A stretch of 64,000 nt of DNA from Acidovorax soli (GCF_014207955.1 NZ_JACHLK010000003.1:496001-560000); one strand, 5' to 3'. Numbered from the stretch's first letter, positions 51,657 through 60,562 are shown. The notes: generated by a model not told the origin, from the letters alone. Made by a program: numbers and translations.

Positions 51657-52844
51657 TCAGATTACGGCAGTCAGCAGGCGCTCGCCAAACACTACAGTGG
51701 CGCCGGCCGCCGCTCGCACGCCCTTCATGACCTTCGCCATAGGCTCTACCACCATGCCGCCAGAAGTGCCGACCACGTAGCCATTCTCAGCAAGCCACAC
51801 CGCGCAATCGCCGCCGCCCGCCGCAAGCTCGCCCATCAATTCGGCCTTGACCTTGATGGCGCTGCCAGGCACGGGCGGCCTGGTCGCCTTCACCTGCAGC
51901 TCCAGCGTATCGGGCGACGTGCCTTGCAGAAACGCAACGTGATCCACCTGCCCCACCCAGATGCCGGCGTCCACGGGCTGCACAAAAGTGATGCGCTGGG
52001 GCATCTGCACGAAGCCGTGGCGCTGGTCGTGGACGTGGTAGGCCAGCGCTTCAGAAAAGCGCAGCACATTGGTGCGAGCGGTCAGCAGTCGGCCGCGCCA
52101 GTAGGCCAGGTACAGCCCGGTGGGCATGGCGTCCATGCGCCAGAACTGGGGCGGGCCGCCCAGTTTGGGCAGCAGAGGCACGGCCACCGCAGACAGCCCG
52201 ATAGGGTAATCCTCGCCGCGCGCCAGCTCGCCGCCGTTCTGCCTGGTGAAGTAGAGCCGGGCGTGTGTCACGGTAGGGTCCATGCACATCGGCAGGATCA
52301 CGTCCAGGCCACCGCCCCCCTGCAGTGCGCTGTGGCTGATTGCGGAGGGAGGCGATTCCATGCCGTCTCGCAGCCATGAGACGGCCACGCCATAGGAGCC
52401 AGGCTCCAGCGAACCCACGCCAGCCGTCACCATCGGGGGCGGCGGCGCGTCGATGGTGAGACGCACTGCCTGCACGCCTCCAAACGAAAAAATTCCCGCA
52501 GGCCCCGCCGCGACCGCCGCATTGTTCAAGACCATGTGCGACACCGCGCCCTCGCCGATGGTCGCCAGCGCATGCGTGCTCCAGTCGGCAGGGTTCACCT
52601 TGACCCACTGGTCCCCCAGGGTGGCGAAAACATCCCCGTGCAAAGGGCTCTGCCACAGATGTCCCAGCCTGGCGCTGGTGACGTTCCGCAGGCCGCCGCG
52701 CAGGCTGGGCTTGCCGTTGCGCGAAATGTCCACATTCACAGCCTCGCGCAGAAAGATCCGCGGTGCGTCGCCACGCACCTGCAGCGCCTCGTCGTCCCCC
52801 ACGTTGTTGATGCCCGCCATGGGCAGAAGACTCACGTTGTTCAT
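51657..52844 (-). CDS. Phage tail stabilisation/hub-like protein
   Basis: A 395-residue protein beginning MNNVSLLPMAGINNVGDDEA, with REAVNVDISRNGKPSLRGG, a string common near the N-terminus of P22 gp10-like tail hub or stabilisation proteins. The middle has a fibronectin-like beta domain (SLEPGSYGVAVSWLRDGMES). It ends GERLLTAVI. Its start overlaps the previous stop (TGATG). Role inferred from this motif and its neighbours. Confidence 0.55.
   Translation of the reverse strand: MNNVSLLPMAGINNVGDDEALQVRGDAPRIFLREAVNVDISRNGKPSLRGGLRNVTSARLGHLWQSPLHGDVFATLGDQWVKVNPADWSTHALATIGEGAVSHMVLNNAAVAAGPAGIFSFGGVQAVRLTIDAPPPPMVTAGVGSLEPGSYGVAVSWLRDGMESPPSAISHSALQGGGGLDVILPMCMDPTVTHARLYFTRQNGGELARGEDYPIGLSAVAVPLLPKLGGPPQFWRMDAMPTGLYLAYWRGRLLTARTNVLRFSEALAYHVHDQRHGFVQMPQRITFVQPVDAGIWVGQVDHVAFLQGTSPDTLELQVKATRPPVPGSAIKVKAELMGELAAGGGDCAVWLAENGYVVGTSGGMVVEPMAKVMKGVRAAAGATVVFGERLLTAVI
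51684..51704 (-). promoter_or_regulatory. Repeated phage element, copy 4 (within a gene end)
   Basis: The plus-strand text GCCAAACACTACAGTGGCGC lies inside the 3' end of the 395-residue gene, about 100 bp upstream of the next gene. It contains the small palindrome CACT-GT-AGTG on the minus strand. A terminator lies between it and the next start. Confidence 0.35.
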
Positions 52845-55800
52845 CAGAATGCTCCCTTGCGATATTGATCGGCGTTACCGTCTGGTCGGATGTAGTGGGT
52901 GCCGGGTCGAACGCCGGGCGCCCCAACCTGGGATGAGGCATGCCCTTGCGTAAATACCGAGCGGCGCCCGCCCCATGCGGTATCCACGTTCCGCACGCGC
53001 ATCCGTTTGGCGAAGTTCTGCAGGTCGTACTCCGACACGAACGAGTCATGCCCCTGAGCCTGCAGCTCACGCACCCGCAGGGACACCCAGGGCGTCCCGT
53101 ACAGAGCTGCGTCATAGCCATTGGGGATGGTCGGGCGCTTGGGCCCGACATGCAGCGCCTGCGGCATATACAGCGTGCCGTTGCCATCGGGCGTATAGGA
53201 GCTGCCCATGATCTGAGTGAACCACCCGGCAGGGCGAACCGTCCGGTGGCGGTGGTCCACCATGGCCAGGCCGAACTCCTGAAACGACACGGCGCCTGCG
53301 CGGATGTAGGACGGCCCCACATAGGGTGGGCGCCCCACCGTTGGCGTGCCAGCGGCGTAGCCGGTGATGGCATCCTCGATCAGAACGGTTTGGGGACCGG
53401 GAATGGTGGGCCAGCCCAGCCGCTGCATCAATGAGCCAATGGCGCGGATTTCCTGTCGTCGATTGTGAAGACTGGGTTGGCCCACGCCCCAGGTCGTTCC
53501 AACCGTTCCGCCTGCCCCCGACGATGCGATGCCGTGCGGCGCGACCACGCCCCTCCAAGTAAACACACTGGGGCGGCCGAATTCCTCGAAAGCGCGCACT
53601 GGGTGCAGGCTGGTCGGGTTCATGTTGTGGTTGCGCATGGCCTGCGCCGTCGCCTCCATCACGGCGTAAATGGTGTGGGGCGACAACGCAGGTTTGCCCC
53701 AGCTGCCCATGTAGTTGGTGCCGGTGCCGTCTACCACGAGCTGCCCCAGGGACGGCGCAGCCACCGCCCGGCGCTTCAATGACACGAAGGGCTCGCCCAC
53801 GTAGAAATCGAAGATGCCGGGCTCCACGCGGATGCCGTTGGCCGTGATGGTCGGCCTGCCCATTGCAAGCATGTCGTTTGGCGGCCCTCCACCCTGGCCG
53901 TGAAAAATGTAGCCCTTCAACAGGTCTGGCTGTCCCATCGCTGGCCAGGGATAGGGAATGCCGTATCCGCTGTCGCTTTCCACCGAAGAGCCGTCAGGTG
54001 CGATGACAAACCAGCGCAGGTCGATGTACTGCGTGACCACCGGAATGGCGCCGATGCGGCGCACCGTCACCTTGTCGCTCACGAGCATGTAATTCGCGCC
54101 AGGCACCGTCAACCGCTGCTTGCGGTCCGCGATCTTGGTCTGGCCGAATAGCTCCATGCTCGTGCCCTCGGGCTTGACGGGCCGCCACTGCAGGCGCACC
54201 AGGGCGTCGCCCCACTCGTCGGCCGCGCGCCCCCGTGTACGCACTTCTGGCGTCTTGTTGCGCAGGACCGCCTCGCCGAACACGTCACGCACCGTCCATC
54301 TTGGCGTGATCTTGCGAAAAAAGACCCGCAGCTCCACGGCGCCCATCCCGCTCTGGTCGATGCTCTTGGGCTCGATATGGCGGGCGTAGAGTTGCACCAC
54401 CGGCAGCTCGATGCGGGGCGGCTGGATGCCGTAGCGCGATTCAAACGTCAGCTCCCGGATGCGCGGCGCGACAAAGGGATACCCGAACCATGCAGAGTCG
54501 AAGCCCTGCACTCGATAGAAGCGGCGCAAATTTACTACCTGGGCCTGGCCTGGCACCGTTGCCGCGAAACCGGCAGGCTGCACCGGGCGTGCCTTGTTGT
54601 GCACGATGGCCCAGCGCGTCATGGGGGGCGCCTCGATACCCTCCAGCGGCAAGGGGCGCAGCCGGTGGCTCACCATGCCCGTTTTCTGGTACTCAGGCAG
54701 CACCGGGAACGCCATGCCGCCAGGGGCCAGGGTGCGCGCCTTATTAGCGATGGTGGGTTGCGGCACGCGACCGGCATTGAAGCCCGTCACGCGCGGTGTG
54801 CGGTTGCGATTCTCGATGGCGGTCCACTGCGGCCAGGGCAATGGCCACAGGCCGCTGCTCTGGTCCTCGTACATCGTCACTACCTGGCGTAGGTTCCAGG
54901 CTCGGGCGGTGCCCCAGTGCTGCACTGGCTCGGGATAGGTGGTCACACCCAGCGGGAGTAAGAAGCGCTTGCGGTGCTGCACGGCCGCCAGGCCATACGA
55001 AGCACCGAAGGTCTTTGGGAAAATCTCCCGGCTCACCGGAATGATGCGGGTCAGCCAACGTGTGGCCTCAAAGCCCTCCGCCCCCAGGTAGCGCGTTCCA
55101 GCAATCTGGTGCTGGTGCATGTCCGGCTCGCGAATGCTCGCTGGCGCGATCGCGCGGCGGCCACGCTCCACCCAGGCCGTGCCAAAGGCCATGAACCCTT
55201 GCGAGAGCAGGTCGATGGTGCGGTGCTCATGCTCAACACGCGCTCTGCCCCATGCAGCGCCGTCGATTCCCCGGTCTTCCGCCACGATGGCGCGGTAGGC
55301 AAAGCCCACCGTGGGCATGCCGGCCCGAAGGGTTTCAGAGCCAGTCTGCGAAAGCGCGCGCCTGCCGTGGGACACCATCGGGCCTGGCACGGCAGGCGCA
55401 GCGATGCCCAGCGGCGTGAAGCTGGGGGTCTGCCACAGCACAGGCTTTCCCAGCGGCGAAAGCGGCACGGGGATGCCGCTGGGCGCCACCTCGCGCACGC
55501 GCCAGGCCACCACCAGATGGTCCACGCGACCGAACTGCAGCGAGCTAATGGCGCCAGGGGCGATGGATGGCGTCTTGTTGCGCGCCGTGGTGCCGGCGCC
55601 CACCCCTGGGGCTGGCATGCCGGGAACCGACAGGAAGCGCCGCGTGTTGCGCACCTCGGCCCACGGCGACATTTCCTGCGACAGCAGGCCCGGCACCGTA
55701 ACGCGGAAGTTCTTGGCGCGCACCTGCACGTCGCCAAACACCGATGTCACCACGGAGGCAACATGGAACACCTTGCGCGCTCGGTCTGCTACGCGAGGGA

Positions 55801-56887
55801 ACGCAGCCCCACTGCTGTCAAAGCCAACGGGGCGGATCTGCTTCGTCTTGAACTCTACTGTCGCATAGCCAAACGCTGTCGAGAGCCAGCCCTTTGGCTG
55901 CGGTGGGAACTGGACACGCGGAAAGCCGGGGGCGGTGCCGTAGATGCCGAACAGACGAAGGATGCGCGGAGAAACATTGACCGCCCCCATCCCAGGCGCC
56001 GCAATTCCTGGAGGCTTGGCGGACTGGTCCGCCCTGGTGTTGATGACGGTGACAGCGCCAAGGACAAACGATTGCAGGCCCTGCGGCGCCACGAACTTGA
56101 CGCCGCCTTGCACATAGGCAGTTCCGTGCAGCGATGCCTGCGCCCCCAGCACAAGCACGTACTGCCGCCAATTGAATACCGTTGGCCTCCCCGCTGCCGC
56201 TTCGGGAGAGGGAATTCCGACAGGCTTGATGGCTGTGTCTTTGACGAATGGCGCCGGTACGACAGACCCGTTCCACCCCAGTGGGTGAATCCATCGCATT
56301 CCCTCGATCACCATCGGCTGCGATGCGCCTGGCTGGGGAATGCCATGCGGAGCGATGGTCTTGAAGAAGTTTGCGACCGATGCGCGTCCCAGGCGCTGGA
56401 AGCTGCCGCGCTGTGTCAGCGTCGCAGAGGCGTACTGCGGTGGGGGCGCCGTGTAGCCGCCAGACACCGGGCCTGGCGCCCCCGAGTGGACCACGGCCAC
56501 GAACCTTCGGGTGAGCTTCAACGAAGGCAGTCCAACGGAGCTTGCATCAATTCCAGATGGCTCCACCAGTCGGTACTGGTGCCTTAGCTGGGCAGTGCCC
56601 CCGCTGAACCCCGACAAGCCAAGTGGCGCAACCGTCTGAAGGCCAGCATCCGCGAGAGGCCGCCTGAGGACGGTGATGATCGCGGCTGCTGCGGTGCCGG
56701 ATGGACGGAGATATCCGCCCTTGAGCGTCGCATCAGCGTCAGTGTTCAGCGGCGGACGGTAAGCAAACCGGCCTATAGAGCGCAGCGTGGCGGAAATCCC
56801 AACCGCACTAACGCCAGAAGGCGGGGTGTACCCGCCTTCGAGTTCAGCGTCGCCTTCAAAGTTGAGAGGCGCTGCGTAGTAACCCAC
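52844..56887 (-). CDS. 1,347-residue repeat protein, putative tail fibre or sheath of the tail
   Basis: The whole protein is made of degenerate units of about 25-38 residues with a P-x-G-(I/F)...(F/W)G-x-(A/P)-x-V-x(4-6)-R-x-(I/L) pattern, for example APGAISSLQFGRVDHLV and APSGIPVPLSPLGKPVL. The pattern suggests a long beta-solenoid or fibre. I do not recognise a family. It starts at GTG 56887 with GGAG seven bases upstream. Downstream of a discoidin-like adhesin gene, so a receptor-binding apparatus is likely. Confidence 0.6.
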   Translation of the reverse strand: MGYYAAPLNFEGDAELEGGYTPPSGVSAVGISATLRSIGRFAYRPPLNTDADATLKGGYLRPSGTAAAAIITVLRRPLADAGLQTVAPLGLSGFSGGTAQLRHQYRLVEPSGIDASSVGLPSLKLTRRFVAVVHSGAPGPVSGGYTAPPPQYASATLTQRGSFQRLGRASVANFFKTIAPHGIPQPGASQPMVIEGMRWIHPLGWNGSVVPAPFVKDTAIKPVGIPSPEAAAGRPTVFNWRQYVLVLGAQASLHGTAYVQGGVKFVAPQGLQSFVLGAVTVINTRADQSAKPPGIAAPGMGAVNVSPRILRLFGIYGTAPGFPRVQFPPQPKGWLSTAFGYATVEFKTKQIRPVGFDSSGAAFPRVADRARKVFHVASVVTSVFGDVQVRAKNFRVTVPGLLSQEMSPWAEVRNTRRFLSVPGMPAPGVGAGTTARNKTPSIAPGAISSLQFGRVDHLVVAWRVREVAPSGIPVPLSPLGKPVLWQTPSFTPLGIAAPAVPGPMVSHGRRALSQTGSETLRAGMPTVGFAYRAIVAEDRGIDGAAWGRARVEHEHRTIDLLSQGFMAFGTAWVERGRRAIAPASIREPDMHQHQIAGTRYLGAEGFEATRWLTRIIPVSREIFPKTFGASYGLAAVQHRKRFLLPLGVTTYPEPVQHWGTARAWNLRQVVTMYEDQSSGLWPLPWPQWTAIENRNRTPRVTGFNAGRVPQPTIANKARTLAPGGMAFPVLPEYQKTGMVSHRLRPLPLEGIEAPPMTRWAIVHNKARPVQPAGFAATVPGQAQVVNLRRFYRVQGFDSAWFGYPFVAPRIRELTFESRYGIQPPRIELPVVQLYARHIEPKSIDQSGMGAVELRVFFRKITPRWTVRDVFGEAVLRNKTPEVRTRGRAADEWGDALVRLQWRPVKPEGTSMELFGQTKIADRKQRLTVPGANYMLVSDKVTVRRIGAIPVVTQYIDLRWFVIAPDGSSVESDSGYGIPYPWPAMGQPDLLKGYIFHGQGGGPPNDMLAMGRPTITANGIRVEPGIFDFYVGEPFVSLKRRAVAAPSLGQLVVDGTGTNYMGSWGKPALSPHTIYAVMEATAQAMRNHNMNPTSLHPVRAFEEFGRPSVFTWRGVVAPHGIASSGAGGTVGTTWGVGQPSLHNRRQEIRAIGSLMQRLGWPTIPGPQTVLIEDAITGYAAGTPTVGRPPYVGPSYIRAGAVSFQEFGLAMVDHRHRTVRPAGWFTQIMGSSYTPDGNGTLYMPQALHVGPKRPTIPNGYDAALYGTPWVSLRVRELQAQGHDSFVSEYDLQNFAKRMRVRNVDTAWGGRRSVFTQGHASSQVGAPGVRPGTHYIRPDGNADQYRKGAF

Positions 56888-56891
56888 TGCC

Positions 56892-57548
56892 CTACTCCAA
56901 GGCAGGAGTTACGGGCCCGTCAGACCAGGGCTGAAACCCCGATGGCCCCGTGTGGGTAACAAGCAAATCCCCAGTTGACCGTGGCGCGAAGCTCCAATTG
57001 CCATCGGCTGCAGGAATGATGGATGCGACCAGATCGCCAGTGACCCAGTTGTGGAGAAGTACGCGGCTGGATGCAGCACCGGTATCCAACTTGCTCACGC
57101 CCCCTACGCGAATGTTGAGCTGCTCGTACGCGGTTTTGGCGACGGTCGTCGTAACCCAGTCGGTGATCTTGAAAATATCCGACCAAGCAGTTCCATCGTT
57201 CGAGCCCTGCAGCACGAAATCCCTTGGGATCTCGCCCGTGTACTGTGTGGAGGCCAGGTAAAGGCATCGCACAGACTTGGCTGCGGGAAGGTCCACTCTG
57301 AGCCATTTCGGCTCCGCAGCACTACCCGACTCCCAGAACGTCGAAGGATTGCCGTCGATAGCCTTCGGCCCCTCCGTGCCGGTGGAGTAGAAGCTATGCG
57401 CCGTAGCGACTGCGCCAGTACATAGATTCGGGCCACTATGGTCCGCCGCCTCGTAGAGGCCAAATTCGTTGATGGTGGTGTACCCGAAGCCGCCTGAGGA
57501 GGTCTTGGTGATCCACAGCCGGTACTTGGAGAATGGGGCGATTGCCAT
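56892..57548 (-). CDS. F5/8 type C (discoidin)-like phage adhesin
   Basis: The 218-residue protein has a galactose-binding-like F5/8C domain (about residues 8-135): YRLWITKTSSGGFGYTTINE, then GPKAIDGNPSTFWES, KWLRVDLPAAKSVRCLYLAS and DFVLQGSNDGTAWSDI. The C-terminal part (SIIPAADGNWSFAPRSTGDL) resembles phage fibre ends. It probably binds a surface glycan of the host. It is four bp upstream of the repeat-fibre gene. Confidence 0.75.
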   Translation of the reverse strand: MAIAPFSKYRLWITKTSSGGFGYTTINEFGLYEAADHSGPNLCTGAVATAHSFYSTGTEGPKAIDGNPSTFWESGSAAEPKWLRVDLPAAKSVRCLYLASTQYTGEIPRDFVLQGSNDGTAWSDIFKITDWVTTTVAKTAYEQLNIRVGGVSKLDTGAASSRVLLHNWVTGDLVASIIPAADGNWSFAPRSTGDLLVTHTGPSGFQPWSDGPVTPALE

Positions 57549-57550
57549 GG

Positions 57551-57853
57551 CTACGACTTCGCCTCGCCAAAAGCTGTTTCATTGGGCCAATAGCCCTTGG
57601 CGGTGTGCCAGGCTACATAAGCATCCATCAGGGCCTTGTCGCCCGACTGGGCGGCCTCGTGCACGGCGCATTCGGTGGCCCACTCGTGCGAGTCGCGCGC
57701 GGAGCGGCCGAAGCGCTCCACGGCATACATCTGGAACGGCGGCAGAGAAGCCACAGCGCCCCAGTTGACGTGCTGGGCAGGTTCGGGCGTGAGCACGATG
57801 GGCTTGGGCTCGATGCCCACCACGCCGGCATACTGGGTCGGTGGCTTGCTCAT
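57551..57853 (-). CDS. Small phage protein (100 aa), possible tail-fibre assembly
   Basis: The protein reads MSKPPTQYAGVVGIEPKPIV, then VERFGRSARDSHEWATECA and AWHTAKGYWPNE. No domain recognised. It lies two bp from the adhesin gene in a tight operon, so it could assist fibre assembly. This is inferred from position only. Confidence 0.5.
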   Translation of the reverse strand: MSKPPTQYAGVVGIEPKPIVLTPEPAQHVNWGAVASLPPFQMYAVERFGRSARDSHEWATECAVHEAAQSGDKALMDAYVAWHTAKGYWPNETAFGEAKS

Positions 57854-57857
57854 GCGC

Positions 57858-58265
57858 TCAGACCTTGAAAATCTTGTTCACGCCGTTGTCCCAGGTCACG
57901 ATGATGTCGCCGCCGTTCGGAGTGATCGGCAGGCCCGTGGCCGTGTCGATGAACGCCACCAGCGGGCTGGTGGACTCGGTGCCGGTGTCGATGTAGATCA
58001 CGATGGCTTCGATGGACGGGCCAGACACGCTGGTGAACGTCACATCCGCGCCATCGGCCGCGCCACCCGTGGTGGTCTTGGCAGTCAGCGTTACCGGCCC
58101 GGCAATGCGCGAGCTGATCGGAATGTCCGCCAGGTACTGGTGGACTGCCGTTTGCGGCGTGTAGGCGCCGGTATCGACCAACAGGATCTTGACCGTGTCG
58201 GTCATCCAGTTGATCTGTGCCTCAAGAAACCGTTGGCGTGCTGCGTCGTACAGGGTGTTTGCCAT
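57858..58265 (-). CDS. Phage protein with NGG-WDNG end, tandem paralogue 1
   Basis: A 135-residue protein: MANTLYDAARQRFLEAQINW then a DTVKILLVDTGAY segment typical of small phage tail-side proteins, and a C-terminus SPLVAFIDTATGLPITPNGG followed by DIIVTWDNG. The C-terminus is closely similar to that of the 133-residue gene at 58479. ATG 58265 has AAGGAG eight bases upstream. Function unknown. Confidence 0.6.
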   Translation of the reverse strand: MANTLYDAARQRFLEAQINWMTDTVKILLVDTGAYTPQTAVHQYLADIPISSRIAGPVTLTAKTTTGGAADGADVTFTSVSGPSIEAIVIYIDTGTESTSPLVAFIDTATGLPITPNGGDIIVTWDNGVNKIFKV

Positions 58266-58482
58266 GTGTGTGCTCCTTGCCCAGCTCGGGCGAAGGAGCG
58301 CACTCATGCGCGCTCGGGTTGGAAACGGGGCTGCGCCCCGGATGGGTGACAGTGGTGTCGGTCGGCGCCTGCACCAGCAGCCTGGCGCGCTGGCCCGACT
58401 TGTGCTGCAGAGTCACGATGGTGTCGCCCACCGTGATGGACTGGCCCGCCGCCAGCTCGATATGGAATTTGGTCGTGCTCAT
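58222..58482 (-). CDS. CsrA-like small protein without RNA-binding arginines
   Basis: An 86-residue ORF whose first 45 residues follow the CsrA pattern: AAGQSITVGDTIVTLQH matches GETLMIGDEVTVTVLG, and GQRARLLVQAPTDTTV matches GNQVRIGVNAPKEVSV. The residues that bind RNA in CsrA (R6, R7, R44) are absent. The C-terminal 40 residues overlap the next gene by 44 bp and look like frame-extension sequence. It overlaps the upstream gene as ATGA. Family assignment is by eye and moderate. Confidence 0.5.
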   Translation of the reverse strand: MSTTKFHIELAAGQSITVGDTIVTLQHKSGQRARLLVQAPTDTTVTHPGRSPVSNPSAHECAPSPELGKEHTHGKHPVRRSTPTVS

Positions 58483-58880
58483 TCGACAGAGCCCATGTTG
58501 CAGATGCGCGCGGGACCGTTGTCCCAAACAATCGTGACCAGGCCGCCATTCAAGGTGAGGGGAAGCCCTGGCAAGCGGTCAAGGAACAGCACCAGCGGGG
58601 AGGCGTCCGGGGAACCAATGGCCGCAAACACCACCAGGGAGCCCACCACGCCGCGAAGCTCGCCCGTGAACTCCGCGTCTTTGGCGTCTAGCACATCGCC
58701 TTCCAGCGTTTGCGCCAGTGGCGCGCCGGCAATGATGTGCTCGCGCACGTCCGCGAGCGTCTTGTGCTCGGGGTTGAACTTGAATTTCGGTGGCATGAGC
58801 GCACAGATCAGGTCGATGTGCGGGAAAAACTCCCGCCCGCCCACTGCCGCCCAGCTGAAAGAAGGGTAAAGCTGACTCAA
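58479..58880 (-). CDS. Phage protein with NGG-WDNG end, tandem paralogue 2
   Basis: A 133-residue protein beginning at TTG 58880 (TTGA overlap with the upstream stop; AAGG nine bases before). The C-terminal block ASPLVLFLDRLPGLPLTLNG followed by IVWDNG matches that of the 135-residue gene, so the two are likely a duplication around the CsrA-like gene. The N-terminus (SWAAVGGREFFPHIDLICAL) is different. Function unknown. Confidence 0.55.
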   Translation of the reverse strand: MSQLYPSFSWAAVGGREFFPHIDLICALMPPKFKFNPEHKTLADVREHIIAGAPLAQTLEGDVLDAKDAEFTGELRGVVGSLVVFAAIGSPDASPLVLFLDRLPGLPLTLNGGLVTIVWDNGPARICNMGSVE

Positions 58881-59542
58881 ATGTGCACCTTGTTGGTTTG
58901 AGGGGTGTCCTCGCGGGTGATGCGGCGCATGTCCACGTCCGGCAGCAGGCCGAAATAGGCGGTGAAAGCGTCCTCGGCCAGGCCCGACCGCTGCGGGTCG
59001 AACGCTTCCGAGTCGGGAATGCTGAAAGCCTTGTGCAGCGCCCAGTCGATGAGCTGCACATGGCTGGCCTCGTGAATTTCGGGCTTGTCCGAAGGCAGCG
59101 CCATCGCTTCGCGGGGCAGGCGGTATGCCTCAATGGTCAACACGCCGGCCTTCGCTGGGGTGCTGACCAGGCGAATGCTTGTCTCGCCCTGGATGGCGTA
59201 GCCCGTGGCGCGCTGCTCGTCGCGCCAGCCCGGAAACTGCTCTTCGAGCCAGCCCCGCGAAACCACTTTGATTTCCGTGCCACGAGACTCGCCCACCGCC
59301 TTGAAGGACAGCAGCGCCAGCTCGTACATCTTGGCGTGCAGCGGATAGGTGTGGCGGTCGGCCTCAATGGCGATCCGGCACATCGCGGGGTCCGCGTCTT
59401 CCAGCAACAGGCGCGCGCGCACGCAGGCCTGCGCCTGGGCGTCGTTCAACCAGTCGATGATGTCCTCATCCTTCCAGAAGAACGGCGCCGTCTTGTCGCC
59501 CGCAAGCGTCCGAAAACGCCGGATCAGATCCGCAAGGGTCAT
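58877..59542 (-). CDS. Phage head-tail adaptor-like protein (DUF6682-like)
   Basis: A 221-residue protein that starts MTLADLIRRFRTLAGDKTAP and FFWKDEDIIDWLNDAQAQAC, the pattern of DUF6682 phage proteins, then a beta-rich middle and a helical LIDWALHKAFSIPDSEAFDP segment. Such proteins follow the capsid gene and are thought to be adaptors or tail-junction proteins. It overlaps both neighbours by four bases. Confidence 0.65.
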   Translation of the reverse strand: MTLADLIRRFRTLAGDKTAPFFWKDEDIIDWLNDAQAQACVRARLLLEDADPAMCRIAIEADRHTYPLHAKMYELALLSFKAVGESRGTEIKVVSRGWLEEQFPGWRDEQRATGYAIQGETSIRLVSTPAKAGVLTIEAYRLPREAMALPSDKPEIHEASHVQLIDWALHKAFSIPDSEAFDPQRSGLAEDAFTAYFGLLPDVDMRRITREDTPQTNKVHI

Positions 59543-60495
59543 GGCTTGCCGAACTGCTTGACCAGATCCGCCACGCGCGTGCGCATGTTGTCCAGGCTCA
59601 GATTCTTGGGCACCTTGTGCTGGTAGTGGATCTGCGCGAAGTCCTGCAGCGCGTCCTTGTCCATGCCGTTCACCTGGTCGATCACGTCCTGCGTGCGGTT
59701 CACCTCGGTGTCCTGCGCGGCCTTGTCCTTGGCGGCCTGCTCCAGCAAGGCGGCAGTGTCGTCGGGCGCATTGGTCGAAGCGCCATCCTGGGCCCCGGTC
59801 GCGGCTGTCTCGGCCTGGGGCGCCGCCGCCTGGGCATCCGTAGCCGGCTGGCCAGCTGAAGCGACGGGAGCGGCCGGGGCTGCGGAAGCGGCAGGCGGCA
59901 CATCGCTACCGCGCTTGAACACGTCTGCATGCCGCAGGAAGCTGGCGGCCAGGTCGCCGGGCACGCGGCGGCTCTGGTTGGGGAAGAAGCTGAGATTGGA
60001 GCCGTACAGCCGGTCGGTAAACGGCTGCTCCCTGCCGGTGTAGACCACCGGCACCCCATTCACCACCTGTTGAGCGATGGCCGACAGTGCAACGGGCGCG
60101 TCCACGACCACGGGCGTCACCGGGGCGGGCTGAGGGGTAGCCTCGGCCACGGGCAGCGCCAGGGCAGCGTGCACCACGCCGCGAAACAGGTAGTCCTTCG
60201 CCTTTTGCTCGGGCGGCAGCTCCGCGTAGGGGAGGAAGCACGGGTGCAGCTTCTTCTCGGCGTCCTTCACCGCGCCCCAGGCCCAGCCCTCGGCAGTCTT
60301 CTGCGCCAGCCACGATTCGTGTGCCTGCTCGGGGGTGGCATCAGGGTTCTCGATGTGCATGTCCACGCCCGCCAGGATGCTGGCGCGCTGCGCCTCGCTG
60401 GCCTCGCCCCAGGCGGGAATGAAGATGTCGCCCAGCGAAGCGGCATAGGCGCGGTTGACCTCGTGCGCAAGCTGCGCGATGTGGAGACGGTTCAT
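59539..60495 (-). CDS. RyR-domain phage protein
   Basis: A 318-residue protein. Residues 1-110 form a RyR domain (IAQLAHEVNRAYAASLGD, NPDATPEQAHESWLAQK, EGWAWGAVKDAEKKLHP, LPPEQKAKDYLFRGVV). A Pro/Ala linker follows, then a short C-terminal HeH/Rho-N-like motif (DNMRTRVADLVKQFG). RyR domains are named for ryanodine receptors but occur widely in phages, where their ligand is unclear; some relatives bind nucleotide-like ligands. ATG 60495 has AAGGA upstream. It begins a block after a terminator. Confidence 0.75.
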   Translation of the reverse strand: MNRLHIAQLAHEVNRAYAASLGDIFIPAWGEASEAQRASILAGVDMHIENPDATPEQAHESWLAQKTAEGWAWGAVKDAEKKLHPCFLPYAELPPEQKAKDYLFRGVVHAALALPVAEATPQPAPVTPVVVDAPVALSAIAQQVVNGVPVVYTGREQPFTDRLYGSNLSFFPNQSRRVPGDLAASFLRHADVFKRGSDVPPAASAAPAAPVASAGQPATDAQAAAPQAETAATGAQDGASTNAPDDTAALLEQAAKDKAAQDTEVNRTQDVIDQVNGMDKDALQDFAQIHYQHKVPKNLSLDNMRTRVADLVKQFGKP

Positions 60496-60518
60496 GTTCT
60501 TGTCCTTGGGGGTGGAAA

Positions 60519-60538
60519 GAAGGGGCCGAAGCCCCTTC
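60519..60538 (-). terminator. Rho-independent terminator with UUCG loop
   Basis: On the minus strand GAAGGGGC and GCCCCTTC arms enclose a TTCG tetraloop, followed by TTTCC. It lies 24 bp after the 158-residue gene. The UUCG loop makes the hairpin very stable. Confidence 0.7.
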
Positions 60539-60562
60539 CCTGCTGGTGCTGCGGGGTGGCGC

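Noticed and set aside
52844..58880. Diversity-generating retroelement near the tail adhesin, as in Bordetella phage BPP-1
   Set aside because: No reverse transcriptase or template/variable repeat pair is visible in this part of the window.
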